Assembly: GCF_030272615.1 (NCBI RefSeq)
Contig: NC_081413.1
Location: 559,091,945 to 559,155,944, forward strand
DNA: 64,000 bases
Source of the DNA: Cryptomeria japonica
Lineage: Eukaryota > Streptophyta > Pinopsida > Cupressales > Cupressaceae
Direction: 5' to 3'
The position numbers and the translations under genes were made by a program. Under the pieces are notes generated by a model. The model was not told where the DNA came from. It searched no databases and saw only the letters and a list, made by a program, of their open reading frames with translations. Shown in pieces: positions 35,420 to 45,976 of the stretch (within the stretch, counting starts at the first letter, position 1; each line of letters begins with the position of its first letter).

Positions 35420-37405
35420 GGGATAGTCACATGAGTGATCAAAGTTTCAATTTAGATAGGTTGATATTGTTGAATTGATGGATACTTCGTTTTAGATACT
35501 CAAGCTCACTAAGTCGAATAGAGGGTTTGTTCGATATGCCCCTATGACAAAGTACGTCAAATGATATGGATAAAGTCTCTTGATATGGAAACTTGATTTG
35601 ACTAAATTGAATATCTATCTAGGTATTGTTGTCGTTGAGATAGTTGGATGATAAACTCTTGATCACTTGGTTTGATACTCCCCTAATCTTGTTGGATGAA
35701 AATCTTGCCTAAAGATAGTTGAAAAGTTGATAACCACCTCAAAAAAAGTGATTTGTTGGATTTTGAAATTCTTATCTCTCTAAGGTTGCTCTTTTCTCTT
35801 TGTTTTGAATTGATTGTTGTATTGGTTGATTTGCAAGATATTTCAATGTTCATAACAAGAAGACATGGAACACATGAAAACAATGATCATCCCTATGTTA
35901 AACATTGAGTGTATGTTTTTGTGAGGATATTTTCAAATCTCCAATGTTTTCACTAGTCTTGATACTCCGTCAGCTCAAACAACCTTGTCACCCCCTAAAG
36001 GGCGCTTGTTTTTTTGCCTTTTGCCAGAAATTAACCCAAAATGAATTGCTTCACAGTTGGATAGTTATCTTGGGAGATATATGGTGAGTAATCTTGGGGG
36101 CGAATTCTTCCCCACCCTTGCACTATGATATTGCCAATGTATGGCAACTGACTCGGCTCAAAGCTTCTACTTCTATGGTTTGTAGTAAAGATTTCATTCG
36201 GCGCGACAAATGATAAGCTCAATTAAGAGGCTTCCCAACCTTTAGAACAAAGGCTTTTCACATCACAAGGATACTAGGGGAAGCCTATCAAATACACACT
36301 TCTGTTGGAGGGGATTTTCATCAACCTCCACATTTGATTATAGTGGGTTGGTAAACTTGGCGATAAAGTCGTTTCCCACTTGGGTCGTACCCTTCACACT
36401 AGCCCTTTTGAGTCTTCGAGAAGGCAGACCCTCTAAAGGATTTAATGCTTGAAAGTAAAGAAAGCATAAAAGAGTGGGTTTGGCTTTTTGGTCACCCAAT
36501 TAAGGGAGAGCATGTACCTACCACTTAAGACAAAGCAATCAAAGTTTTTTTTTTAACCTTTTCAAAGCATTTGTTGGCTGTCCTATTTGGAGATGTTGCT
36601 CCAACAAGCATGGTGTTTATTTTAGCCCCACATAACAAATGATTTTCTAAACTAGGAATTGGAAATCCTGGTCAACAAAATGAAAATCGTTGTAAGAAGT
36701 AACTTGCTTTGTAAGAATGGATAAGTTGATTGTTCTTTTTAACTTGCAAAAAAAAAAAGATTGATTGTGCTTTTTACCTTTACAAGAAAATGAAAGATTG
36801 TTGCTTTTTTTAGAGCCCAAAATCTGAGGTTTGAATCCCAACTTTGCAAGAAAGTAAATGTTTGATTTGTTGTTCTTTTTACCTTGTAAATGTGATTATT
36901 TTTAGTGCCCAAAAACAGGTGAGGTACTTTTTAGAACACCAAATTGAAAAATGAAGTTCTTTTTACTCAAAAAGAAATATGAGCTCTTTTTAACCAACTT
37001 TGAAAAAGATAGAAAAGAAATCACTAAATCCTAACTTAACTCCTCCAAATCTGTAAGAAACTGTTAGAAACCTGAAATAAAAAAGAAGTTAGTGAAAATC
37101 CAAAAACCTTAGGTGGGCTTCCACAAGCCTAATTTCAAATCGTGGTTACAAACTTTTCACTCTTGATCCTGAAATGCCCTGAAATTTGACTAAGTTTGAA
37201 ATTTGGAAGATTTTCCAAAAACTAGATTTTGCATTATAACTCCTAGAGGTCTGAAACACTTCTCAAACATCCTGACAATATATATGGAATATAACTTAAA
37301 GTATAAGAAAGCTCTTTCTTATACTTAAATGTTATATTCCATATATATATTACCCTTGCACAAGCCTAATTTCAAGATTTGATTAAAAATTTTGCACTCT
37401 GTTTC
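35420..37405 (-). other. Nested element interior, 5' part, no recognised product
   Basis: No ORF above 70 codons has a recognisable motif on either strand. The stretch 36080-36560 is less AT-rich than its surroundings and free of simple repeats, so it may hold worn coding sequence, but I could not place it. A strong inverted repeat lies at 37278-37348. Confidence 0.4.
37278..37348. repeat. Long inverted repeat (hairpin), arms about 34 bp
   Basis: The left arm (37278-37311) contains GGAATATAACTTAAAGTATA and the right arm (37314-37348) contains TATACTTAAATGTTATATTCC; they pair with one mismatch and one indel around a 2-base loop. Flanking sequence ATTATAACTCCTAGAGGTCT recurs near 60760, followed there by a degraded version of the same hairpin. 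Confidence 0.88.
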
Positions 37406-37690
37406 AAATGCGCTATTTTAGAGAACATATGCGCTAAAACAATTGTTAAATGCGCTAACCCATCTATCAAATGCGCTAAACCATCTGTCAAATGTGCTAA
37501 CCTGCGTTACAAAAGCGCTAACCTATGTTCAGAAGCGCTAACCTGCAATGCAAATGCGCTAACCTATGATGCAAATGCGCAGATTTTTAGACAAAAGCGC
37601 TAACCTGCATGACAAATGCACTAACCTGTAATGCAAATGTGCTAACCTATAATGCAAATGCGCTAAACTATCGAACAAAAGCGCTGTCAG
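37406..37690. repeat. 21-bp tandem repeat near the primer site of the nested element
   Basis: AAATGCGCTAACCTGCAATG-like units with a 21-base period recur about 13 times, the core being GCGCTAACC. The period keeps a plus-strand frame open (7-residue KCANPSI-like units), but that frame is antisense to the element and unlikely to be used. The array lies about 100 bases inside the primer site, in the element's leader. Confidence 0.88.
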
Positions 37691-37776
37691 AATTCACACA
37701 TGCGTGAATCTGCATTACAAATGTGTTAATTTTTCTTTTGCGAGATTTTTAAAGGTATATGCGAGGTCCATGAGCC

Positions 37777-37791
37777 CCACGGTGGGCGCCA
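37777..37791 (-). promoter_or_regulatory. Nested element likely primer binding site
   Basis: On the minus strand TGGCGCCCACCGTGG starts three bases after the end of the right-hand LTR. TGGCGCC is the typical opening of plant LTR primer sites that pair with tRNAs other than initiator Met. I cannot name the tRNA with confidence. Confidence 0.6.
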
Positions 37792-37794
37792 AAA

Positions 37795-38861
37795 TGTGTC
37801 GACTTGAATTTCATCCTTAGAATGTTACCTGTAATAAGTTAGTTTCACAAAAAACAATGGAAATGCATACAAGAAATCCAAAATCCACCAATGAAACTAC
37901 ATGAAATACATACTAAAATAAAACATTATTTTACCTTCATGGCTTATGTCTCATTGTGTTCTAACTCCACTGTTCCTGGTTGCAGATGGTGTGCTCTCAA
38001 ACAATGCACCATTGGCCTCCAAGATGGAATATGAAGAATAGACTGATAACTTGTAGTTCACTGACACTATGATATGCAAATACTACATGACTATGCTAAA
38101 TGATTGTGCTAAATGATATTTGCTATTTGTTAATTGCTTAAAAAACTCACGGATGCATATGATTGATTGAAAACTATTTTTGAAGACTAACTCTCTCAAC
38201 TGAAGCTCTTGATTTTATAGACTTTGAGAGGATAAGATGACATGGCTCAAATCGACGGTCATGATCAGACCTACAGATTTGAATGACTATGAGCAAAGGT
38301 GAAGGTTGAGAGTAAGGGGGAAGGAGAAGACAAGTGTCACTCATCTCACCTTGACTGGGTTGCTGACTGAGGGAATCTAGGGATGGTTGGAAGAAATTTA
38401 AGCATGAGAGGACAAGTAGACTCAAGTCCTTCCTAAGATGTAGGGGGTGTTGGAGAGAATATAGAAAATAGTTATGAAATATGTATACGTACACAATTTT
38501 CATTAAGTTTGGAAGTTGGAAATAAATGATGAATTAATATTAAGATATATTAATTTCCTTAACCACATGTTTGATGAGTTGGCAAAGGGAAGATGAAGTG
38601 GAGATGGAAGAATGAGTTGGATAAGAGATTAAATAATTTAGAAATTATTTAATATTTGAGACTATAGGATAAGAGAATAACTATTAAATATTAGATATTT
38701 AATTAATTAGAAGAATAAAATAGATGAATTAATTAATAAAAAAAATGAAAATGAATTAAATAAATTAATCTTTTCAAATTAACTATTTAATAGAAGAATA
38801 ATTATTAAATAAATATAAAATATTTATTTAATTTCTCATAGCCAATTTTTATGTGCATACA
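37795..38861 (-). repeat. Nested element 5' LTR (right copy)
   Basis: The copy runs in plus orientation from TGTGTCGACTTG to GTGCATACA. It is collinear with 29463-30619 except for about 90 missing AT-rich bases. The element's promoter would lie here, reading leftward. Confidence 0.92.
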
Positions 38862-39020
38862 CAAGCCATAATGATGGATATCATGTGACATGATATCCGT
38901 GGATATGCCATAACTCCTAATATCACAGTGAGGAGATATATTTCTCTCACACAATAGATGAAGCTATTGTCTTCACAATATGGTGATATAACTTATTTGA
39001 AGGATAGAAGAATTCCTCCC

Positions 39021-39034
39021 TAGCTAAGAGGGAG
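39021..39034 (+). promoter_or_regulatory. Copia-2 polypurine tract
   Basis: TAGCTAAGAGGGAG abuts the TGTTGAAAAATATG start of the Copia-2 3' LTR. Confidence 0.8.
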
Positions 39035-39789
39035 TGTTGAAAAATATGTAGCAACGGTCAAATAACTCTAACCATTCTAATATCTAATTGGCCTAATAGC
39101 CTTAGACATCTGTATGATAAATTCTTTTATTCCTACCCTTGTTCGTACTTCTTTGTATATGCATATTCTGATCACAGATCACAATATTATATGATGATCA
39201 ATTTGCTCCATAATCATCTATATGACAATCTGATCGTACATATCATCAATTATATGTATAATCGTTAATAGTTTATATTACCAATTATACATAGCATTGA
39301 TTATATTTGTATATCGATTATCAAGAGTGATGATTAAATGTTGTTTATCAAGTCATAGTATCGGTCACACTAATTATACCAATTACTAGTTGTTTGATTA
39401 AACATTGCGTATGATTATCAATGGTTATCAATGGTATTTGCTCCACATAGGAGTCACGACTCTATGTAGAACCATGTTGATTCCACACAGAGCTGTGACT
39501 CTATGTTGACCATCGAGAGTATATATCATCAGCTCTATTCCATTCGATGGATGGTGAAGGTTGTTATTATAAGGAGAGCAGTCAATATCATTGTGCATAC
39601 AGAAGTGATCTGCAATACACCGAGTTGTGATATTATGCAGAATATTGTGAACTGCAAATAGTTTGATATAGATATACTGTAATCAGCTTTAAAGGAAATT
39701 CTGATTCATACATACTACTGTGCATAATTCTATATTACATTGTAATTTTAAAAAAATACTATATACATAAATCTGATCCAACTTTAACA
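39035..39789 (+). repeat. Copia-2 3' LTR
   Basis: It is collinear with 24046-24827 except for a 27-base deletion after GAATATTGTG. It ends CTTTAACA, followed by the TGTAC duplication. Confidence 0.95.
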
Positions 39790-39844
39790 TGTACTAAATA
39801 AAAGAGTGTCAGCAAAATAAAATAGCTCCAAAATAATATCTCTT

Positions 39845-39847
<3 letters not shown>

Positions 39848-39883
<36 letters not shown>
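39848..39883. repeat. AT dinucleotide microsatellite
   Basis: An uninterrupted run of about 18 AT units, 53 bases right of the Copia-2 target duplication. Confidence 0.95.
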
Positions 39884-39886
<3 letters not shown>

Positions 39887-41559
39887 TTTAAAAAAGGTAG
39901 CACTATATGCAATCATAGAATAATCTTCTCTGATTCACTTCTCAATAGTGAACCAATCATCCAAGGATCCAAGTAATTGTCAAAGCAAGTTATTGAGATT
40001 GTTTTAAAGAACGCTAAATTCATATAACTTATTTAAATTAGTTGTTTCAACCTCAGTTATTTGCTAGGTGTTGCACTAATATTAGAAACATTAATTATAT
40101 AACAATTACTGAATTTACAAAACTATCGTTTAAATCAGCTCTCATTCTAGTATTATTTGCTAGATTGTGCACTAATATACTAGTGCATATTATACAAATA
40201 TAAGTGCTAAATGCGTAGACACGGACTAAACTGTTATCATCATTTTATTTCTGTGATTAGGTAATAGTGTTTAAAATGTAGGCATTGAGTTTGAACTAAT
40301 ACAAATGTTGTTCAATCAATTCCATTTACAGTATCTAAACCTTTAACTTGCCTTAGGCAAAACTAAATGCTCTCTGTTACTGGGATGAAAACTCTACTGA
40401 AACTAATTCACAAGTGCTAATTTCCTGCTTTTATCTTGCTATGGACAGCAAATTTAGGCACCAAAAATCAATGTTCTTTGCTAGATTACAGTGCTGTCTT
40501 TAATTGTCGAATTCTTTAAAACTATAACTATTCCTGAACGGATGTAAAACCCTTCCGATGGTCTATCTGCTTCTTGTACATTCTACACAACATCAGAAAC
40601 AACAAAATGGAACTGTCAGAATAATGCAAATCATATTTACAAGATCAGAGATACAGTTATGAAAAATCTTGATCACTAGTATCACTCTCCTCTTCCTCAT
40701 ACCTCAAAATAACTACCTATTTGTTTTGTATTCATCTGTTCTGACTTGCAAGGGAAAGTAGATTATTGTACCAAGTGATTGAAAAGAATTAAAGTTAGGG
40801 CCTAAAGCAAAAACATGCATTAGAAGATCAATCTCTCATTTCTTTTGCTAGTAAGTACCTCTCATCAAACTCCCAATTTTTATTCTCAAGCTCATATCTA
40901 GGATGATTACTAAAAAATACCTGCCAATGATATTACGAAAAAAACGGACACTGCAAATATGGAAATTGGAACATCTCTGAGATGCTACTATTATGGCCTC
41001 TATCTAGTCATAAGATGCAACAGCTTGTTTTTGGCCATGGAGATCAGAATTGAATGATTGATGAGACCTTTATTTATTTTATGGGCAGGTGTTTGCTGCA
41101 TTGAAAGAGGAGAAAGGTAGAAGGCGGCAGGAAACCCAGAGGCAGATATAAAGACTCGTGGGAAAAATTCAGAGGGAAGGAAGAAGATTCCCATCGAAGA
41201 CAATGAATAATATTTACATAATTTATTAAACATTATTAAATATATAAATATAAAGTTAAATGAACTCAATAATTATAGTATTAAAGTTTTTAAAAAAAAA
41301 GGCAATGTTCTCTCACGCAAACCCAACTGCGGATAAACGAGATAATCACGAAAGTTCGGGAAGACCTAACTGGCAATTTCTGTTGATTCCCTGCTATTTC
41401 TTTCGATTTCTGGCAAGATTTCTAACAATTTCTTTCTGTCCCGAACCTGGTACAAACCCAAGGCCAAACCAGGACTGGATCCGGACCTGGCTTAAACCCG
41501 GCCCCGCACCCAGACCCTACGTGACGATTCCAGTATCTTAGCCATTAGAGGAGCAACAG
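39884..41559. other. Unassigned DNA
   Basis: No gene recognised. Frames at 41000-41269 (-) and 41260-41541 (+) have no motif. The stretch 41440-41520 is C-rich (AACCCGGCCCCGCACCCAGA) and differs in base composition from its surroundings. Confidence 0.4.
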
Positions 41560-42331
41560 AAGGAGATACAAAGTAGGAGGTATTATCTTATGAAGCTTGC
41601 CAAAGAATGAGAAAGCTTGTAAAAAGAGAATTCATGCCTCTGTGTCCCATGGAACCGCAAAGGCTATTTGAAAGGTGGGGTATGGACTTCATAGGTCCAT
41701 TCAAGAAGCCTAGTAGTTTATGGTGATTTAACCAAATCGTCCTGACAACTGAGCATCTTACAAAATGATAAAAGCAAGGGAATTGCTAGAGAAACTGGAA
41801 GAAAGAACAGAAAATAATTCATATATAAGAAGATAATCACCAGATTCAAAATACCTCTGCACTCAACAAATGATAAAGGAGATCTATTTGGAATATAGAT
41901 TATGCAATGCTTGACAAGAATTCAAGCTTGTATTACCCAGACGGGAATGGCCAAGCAAAGGAAACCAACAAAAAATTGTAGTATTCAAATCATAATTACA
42001 AAAGTTGTGCATAATGGAAGGGGATGACTTTGAAGAAACTTTCAGTATTCTTAAATATCTTACAACAAGACACACTCCATACCAATTGATGTTTGGATTT
42101 GAGTTCAGGAATAGCTTGTACGAGCTTGACTACCCAATCCATAGAGTTAAGCAGGTTGGACATGAGGTGTTTGAATGCACATTGAGCAATCAAGGTAATT
42201 TGACAAGACAAGCAGTATGGCATGATAAATTTTTGTTATGGATGAATTTGAAGATGAGTATCTCAAAGGTGGTAAAGGCAGGGGAGATCATTTTCCAAAA
42301 TCTTGAAGACAGATCTATTTTTAGAAATTAA
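41560..42331 (+). pseudogene. Gypsy integrase fragment
   Basis: At about 41580-41730 one frame reads YEACQRMRKLVKREFMPLCP and LFERWGMDFIGPFKKPSS. This is the Gypsy (Ty3-type) integrase zinc-finger exit and core start, where the first catalytic Asp is in WGMDFIGP. The later frame 42005-42331 reads RHTPYQLMFGFEFRNSLYEL, the Gypsy block TPFxLVYGxEAxLP from the end of the core. The middle of the core, including the second catalytic Asp, is missing or unreadable, as are the other pol domains and both LTRs. It is a short, truncated relic ending at a run of 16 A. Confidence 0.65.
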
Positions 42332-44322
42332 AAAAAAAAAAAAAAGATATGCTCTGATCTCCACCTTTCTAACAAAAGGAAGGGTAAATAATGTGCAGAT
42401 CAGTTCTGAAAACATTTTGAACGAGTTGATTTTTTAAAGAAAACAAAGAAAAACCATTACAAAATAAAATAGCTGAAAGATACAAAAAGGAAGATTGTTT
42501 AATCATGAAGAATTGTGCCAAGTGACACAAAGGAGATTCATCAGAGAAATAAGTCCCACATTGGAGTCAGTTCATAGATATATCAAAGGAACAAATCATT
42601 CAAAAATTTAACTTTTGAAGCGAAGGACAACAATAAAAGGCTCAAAGAAAGTGAAGAAAACTCATCAAGAAGCCATGAGGTATTATTAAGAAGCAAGAGA
42701 AGATTCTCAATGAGTAGGGGTTAAAATGACATAGAGAGGTTCACATGTAACCTCTTCCACTCCATGCAGATACATCTAGATTGTCCTAAGGAAACATCTT
42801 GTTTTGTTCAGATGAGAATGTCCCTACAAGAAGCTCTTGATGCCAATCCAAATCATTTGGGACATGGTGATAAATTTATGGAGGACTCCTACAGTCAAAA
42901 CATCCATCCTTAGTCCTACTCTCAACCAACCTCCCTCTAGTAGCTCCTCCTACAACCTCCCTATACTCCATCCCCTTCAAACTTTCTGTCAAGCACCTCC
43001 TCCCGTTCTAACCCATCCTAAATCTTTCACAATTCATGGATAATGTTAATATCCTCTCCCATCCACATAAACACTAGGTTCATCTAGAAGAGACTAAGTT
43101 CCTTTGAGAGGAGACCAAGTTTGTTCGAGCATGCTAAAGAGTTGTCGAAGCACATGGGTCATCTATCAAAGCTCACATGCCATCCAAAAAGGCATTCACA
43201 AACTATAAGACTGATCTCTAAAGCAACTAAGTCCAAATCCAGATCATTCAAATAATGGAAGCAAGCAAAAAAGAAAACATTTTAATGGACTTTGAACAAT
43301 GTAAGCAATCTTTAAGACACCAAACATCCTTGGAAGGAGGAATCTTGTCAAAAAAAGGCAGGAGTCCAACACAGCCCACTGGTACTCTAGAAGATTGGAT
43401 AGTAATTGTTAACAAAAGTCTAAAAGAGGTCATACACAATGTGCTTGAAATAAAATAGAATTATAAGGTTTGCATGCCTAGGTTATAAAATTTGAGAATA
43501 TAATTGTTTGATGGAATGTTCAATAGGAAATGTACATTGTTATTTCTTATTTGTAAAACCTCAATACTTCCTAGAATATGTTTGTGATTCACCCAACAGG
43601 CAGTAAAAAATACAATAACAGTATGTGGGAATATCACCAACAACTTGATTTCTCTCTACATTTGAAAGGGGCAGCTCCCTTGTATGATGGAAACTTCATA
43701 TTTTTGCGTACTTTCTACCAGAAAGCACAAAACAAACAAGAAAGTAGAAGGATGAGAAGGGAAGAGATGGCGAAGGTAGAACCCTAGGTGGACCAAACAC
43801 ATTGGAGAATACCTAAATAACTTGGTAATAAGGAAGGTATTGTAGATTTGAAAGTCTCCTCTCCAATGTCAATAAAAATGTGTGAATGATTAATATAATG
43901 GAATCATGGAAACCTGATGGAAACCTGATGGAAACGCAGAGTCTTCATATATCAAATTCATTAACATGCAGATAATACAAAGATCTACCTTTCAAATTCT
44001 AGCAACACAAAGCATGTAAGAGAGAGAACAAAAAATGATTTACTGGGTGATTAAATTTCTTTTAACAAGCTAAAAAATAGTTTTGTAAACCAAAAATTCA
44101 ACATCTCCATTTATGAGCAACACTGAATTCCACCATGTTAGCTATTACATTTTATTGAAATAAATACAAATATTACAAAATAAGTTACACGATTCTGCTA
44201 CTACTTGACAAAAACTTCAAAAAAACTAGCAGATCCCAAAGAGCATTTTACATTTAAAACTCTGCTCTCTAGTTCTAAAACCTATTAATCAATCCTCTAT
44301 TACATCTTTCTTCAGCCTATTC
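42332..44322. other. Unassigned DNA
   Basis: Short plus-strand frames at 42837-43043 (Pro/Ser/Thr-rich), 43255-43458 and 43578-43787 are collinear and mildly protein-like, but I recognise none of them and see no splice or promoter context. It could be the worn remainder of the Gypsy relic on its left. Confidence 0.35.
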
Positions 44323-44330
44323 ATTACACT

Positions 44331-44567
44331 CAAAGTTCCCAGACTCGGACTCGGCTCGGACTCGGCAAGGCCAACTCGACTCGTGACTCGGCCACGACTT
44401 GGCAATGACTCGGCAAAATCTTGAAATTCTATACTTTTACAATTATATATATATGAAATTATATATCATATTCCATGACTCGGGCCAAGTCATAAAAACT
44501 TGGCAAGGTCTGCTCGGCTCGGCGACTCGGATAACTCACACAACTCGCGGCGAGTTTGGGAACTATG
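44331..44567. mobile_element. hAT-type MITE, 237 bp
   Basis: Perfect 8-bp duplications ATTACACT (44323-44330 and 44568-44575) flank terminal inverted repeats CAAAGTTCCCAGACTCG and (reverse complement of the right end) CATAGTTCCCAAACTCG, 15 of 17 identical. An 8-bp duplication plus a short TIR beginning CA is diagnostic of hAT transposons. Both subterminal regions are packed with ACTCGGC/GACTCGG motifs, as expected for transposase binding repeats; the centre is AT-rich. There is no coding capacity. Confidence 0.9.
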
Positions 44568-44575
44568 ATTACACT

Positions 44576-45628
44576 ACATGGTAAAATTGTTTGCATCACA
44601 AATATTCCACCTCATTCCACTAATCACAAACTTCGAATTTGCATGTCCTTAATTAATAAATATCTTTGCACATTTTAATTAATTAATTATTTAATTCTAA
44701 AACAATCAAATAAACCTTAAATGAGGGCCCTTTCAATGAGTTAAACTACATAATATATCATATTTTCCTAGACACATTTGACCTTTATAACATGATACTG
44801 CAATGAGATTGACTGATAATGTGGAAAACCAAGCCAATACCTTATCCATTGAGCAAGAGAGTTGATAAAGAGCATGTACCATAAAGCTTGAATGTATGAG
44901 ATCCAATTGAAATAACATGCATTTTTTCTTGGAACAAGATCCCACGATAATTACTTTGACCATTATGATAAATGAAAGACTAAGTTCGACAGCATTTCCA
45001 AGCTGCAAACAATAGGAAACATGGGGACACATTGCAAGGAGGAGGGCCTTTTCTAGGGGTACAACATAGGATGGCAATTAAAAAAATGGAATATTAAAAT
45101 ATAAAAAATTTCAAATATTTATATGATAAAGCACACAATAAATTAATTATCTAATCATAAAATAAAACATTAGAACTTATTTGAAAATTCATGAATCAAC
45201 GTAAAAATTATTAAAATTTCAATATCTAATCATTTGGGTTTTCATTACTAGCGGTAAAACACAAAAAAATAATTTAAAAAACACGAAAAAAACAAAAAAA
45301 AAACATTTAAAGCTCCTAAAATCAAACCTCTCAAGCTCCATATTAATTCGACCTGTCACTTTCAAATTCATTATCAAGTTGAAGGTTGAAGATTGAAGGA
45401 TTTTTCTTCTCCCAAGTTTTCAAAAGACAGGTTTTGGAGGTGAATCTTGAAGATGAAGTGAAATTTTCAAGGAAGACAAAGATAAATTTCTGAGTTGAAG
45501 CAAAATTTTCTGTGTGTTGGAAGGAAGAACATAAGTGCTTTTTCTGAGTTTGAGACAGAATTTTCAGAGTTGAAGGCAAATTTTCATCAAAATCAGTCAA
45601 AGAAAATTGCAGAAGTTCAAGAAATTCA
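44576..45628. other. AT-rich DNA without recognised gene
   Basis: Frames on the minus strand at 44733-45077 (114 codons) and 45343-45600 have no known motif. The stretch 45240-45310 is A-rich. From 45340 on, AAATTTTCA and GAAGTTGAAG-like words recur irregularly, which suggests an untranslated leader of the gene-like unit that follows. Confidence 0.4.
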
Positions 45629-45822
45629 TATTCTTGACTGATTTCTTCTATCTAAACCGTTTATTTCTCAGAATTTACTAATAACTTGACCCATTTCATC
45701 CACTTTCAGTCTGATTTTTCACTAATATTCTTGACTGATTTCTTCTATCTAAACTGTTTATTTCTCAGAATTTACTAATAACTTGACCAATTTCATCCAC
45801 TTTCAGTCTGATTTTTCAATAA
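45629..45822. repeat. 97-bp tandem duplication
   Basis: The unit from TATTCTTGACTGATTTCTTC at 45629 repeats at 45726 with three or four differences. It ends 155 bases before the first ATG of the unknown family copy 1, so it may be part of that unit's leader. Confidence 0.9.
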
Positions 45823-45976
45823 TAATTAGCTTTTTAACAAGCTGAAAGTGAAATTTTCAAGTTAAAATGGTCTAAATCAGAAATAAATCTTCAAGTTTTC
45901 TTGAAAACAAAAGTAAGTTTTCATGTGTTTTGCAGGTTAAAGACCACCAAAAGAGTTCCTTCCAGGAAAGCTCAAG

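Larger units (their letters stand above)
29463..38861 (-). mobile_element. Polymerase-less LTR element nested in Copia-2, opposite strand
   Basis: LTRs at 29463-30619 and 37795-38861 are flanked by perfect CAAGC duplications (29458-29462 and 38862-38866). On the minus strand the element begins TGTATGCACATAAAAATTGG; after the right-hand LTR comes TGGCGCCCACCGTGG, a likely primer site, and before the left-hand LTR comes AAAGAGGGGCAAAA, a classic polypurine tract. Both place the sense strand on minus. The 7.2-kb interior has one 208-codon ORF, several tandem arrays and no recognisable gag or pol in six frames. It is therefore a nonautonomous large element. LTRs differ at about 48 sites (about 6 %) by hand count. 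Confidence 0.92.
24046..39789 (+). mobile_element. Copia-2: Ty1/copia retrotransposon, split by a nested element
   Basis: LTRs at 24046-24827 and 39035-39789 are flanked by perfect TGTAC duplications (24041-24045 and 39790-39794). The interior holds a primer site, gag, protease, integrase, reverse transcriptase and RNase H in Copia order (24930-28910), then a minisatellite interrupted by an opposite-strand LTR element (29463-38861), and a polypurine tract. Without the insertion the element is about 6.3 kb. LTRs differ at roughly 40 substitutions (about 5 %) by hand count, and the 3' LTR lacks 27 bases present in the 5' copy. Few frameshifts make this the youngest coding element here, but it is still inactive. 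Confidence 0.96.

Noticed and set aside
37379-37603. Plus-strand Cys/Ala-rich frame with KCANPSI-type repeats
   Set aside because: It is produced by a 21-bp noncoding array and antisense to the element; no start context or conserved surroundings.
41260-41541. A 93-codon plus-strand frame ending in a Pro/Arg-rich stretch
   Set aside because: It arises from a local C-rich patch; it does not connect to the Gypsy integrase text at 41580.
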